Assembly (NCBI GenBank): GCA_016098155.1
Contig: JAAAJB010000263.1
Location: 1-46,347 of the forward strand
DNA: 46,347 nt
Direction of reading: 5' to 3'
Source of the DNA: Actinomortierella ambigua
Lineage: Eukaryota; Mortierellomycota; Mortierellomycetes; Mortierellales; Mortierellaceae
Under the pieces are notes generated by a model. That model worked only from the letters and a program-made list of their open reading frames with translations. It had not been told where the DNA came from and did no database searches. How positions within the stretch are numbered: position 1 is the stretch's first letter; each line of letters starts with the position of its first letter. This document shows, piece after piece, positions 46,007 through 46,347 of the stretch. The position numbers and the translations under genes are program-made.

Positions 46007-46347
46007 GTTTTGACACACATTCACTCTGTCACTCCTCTCAGCCAACGGATCCCACCCTCCCCATCCTTTATCCTCACTTTTCAGTCTCCCCGGCCCCCCA
46101 CCACGAACCATCAACCATCTTAGAGATCACAATTTCTCTTGCTGGCGAAACGGAACGGAAAGCAAGCCCAACCACAAAGAGACGAAAAAGATGAAGACAA
46201 CACAACTTGAGGGACAGAATAAACGACCTCGTAATTTTTCCTCGTCACCCTTCTTGTATGTTCAATGCACCACCTCCCTTCCCCTGCCCCCTCCCCCTTT
46301 CGTATGCAATTGAATCTTCCTCCTAGATAGATCGTTCGTCTTTGTCG
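46007..46347. other. 3' flank of the secreted peptide gene
   Basis: 341 bp to the window edge. It contains the peptide's probable 3' UTR, an AATAAA, and C/T-rich sequence at 46260-46300. Nothing else is recognised. Confidence 0.5.
46218..46223 (+). terminator. Polyadenylation signal AATAAA after the secreted peptide gene
   Basis: Canonical hexamer 212 bp after the stop codon, in AT-rich context with following T-rich sequence. Confidence 0.5.

Overview
This is eukaryotic nuclear DNA from a filamentous fungus. It holds ten protein-coding genes, nine of them complete, with GT-AG introns of mostly 90-230 bp, long pyrimidine-rich 5' flanks, many homopolymer and purine runs, and moderate GC. The protein set points to an early-diverging lineage, most likely Mortierellomycota or a related Mucoromycota-type fungus. 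Three things support this: a large protein of a family I recall from Mortierella and Glomeromycotina proteomes (PIPRLF...CECG...PTEFFEKYG motifs), a bacterial/plant-like LeuA instead of the ascomycete LEU4 type, and an F-box/LRR protein of Mortierella style. The lineage is inference; the gene models were read from the sequence, with exon phases checked by hand.

Layout. 3-290 (+) is the 3' end of an unrecognised gene. 689-8463 (-) is SEN1, an RNA/DNA helicase of transcription termination (6 exons, about 2404 aa). It is divergent, across about 540 bp, from TOR at 9005-17730 (+), the target-of-rapamycin kinase (12 exons, about 2351 aa, complete HEAT-FAT-FRB-kinase-FATC). Next come two less conserved (+) genes: an F-box/leucine-rich-repeat-like protein (18481-21549) and a 1390-aa multidomain family protein (21892-26288). 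The second is convergent with MED14, the Mediator scaffold subunit (26913-31954, minus, 8 exons).

MED14 is divergent, across about 1.1 kb of purine-rich DNA, from the casein kinase II catalytic subunit (33089-35642, +, 7 exons). Then follow an ELL-type RNA polymerase II elongation factor (37419-41112, +, 5 exons), 2-isopropylmalate synthase (42047-44109, +, 3 exons) and, after 1.7 kb without a convincing gene, a 58-aa putative secreted peptide with its own TATA box (45830-46006, +).

Functional picture. Four genes serve RNA polymerase II transcription or its regulation (SEN1, MED14, ELL, CK2 alpha). TOR senses nutrients and the LeuA homologue makes the leucine precursor. The LeuA promoter carries a perfect Gcn4-type TGAGTCA site and a nearby CACGTG box, suggesting general amino-acid control. 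The fastest-changing material is the F-box/multidomain pair lying between the conserved TOR and MED14 genes. No tRNA, rRNA, transposon or CRISPR array was recognised.
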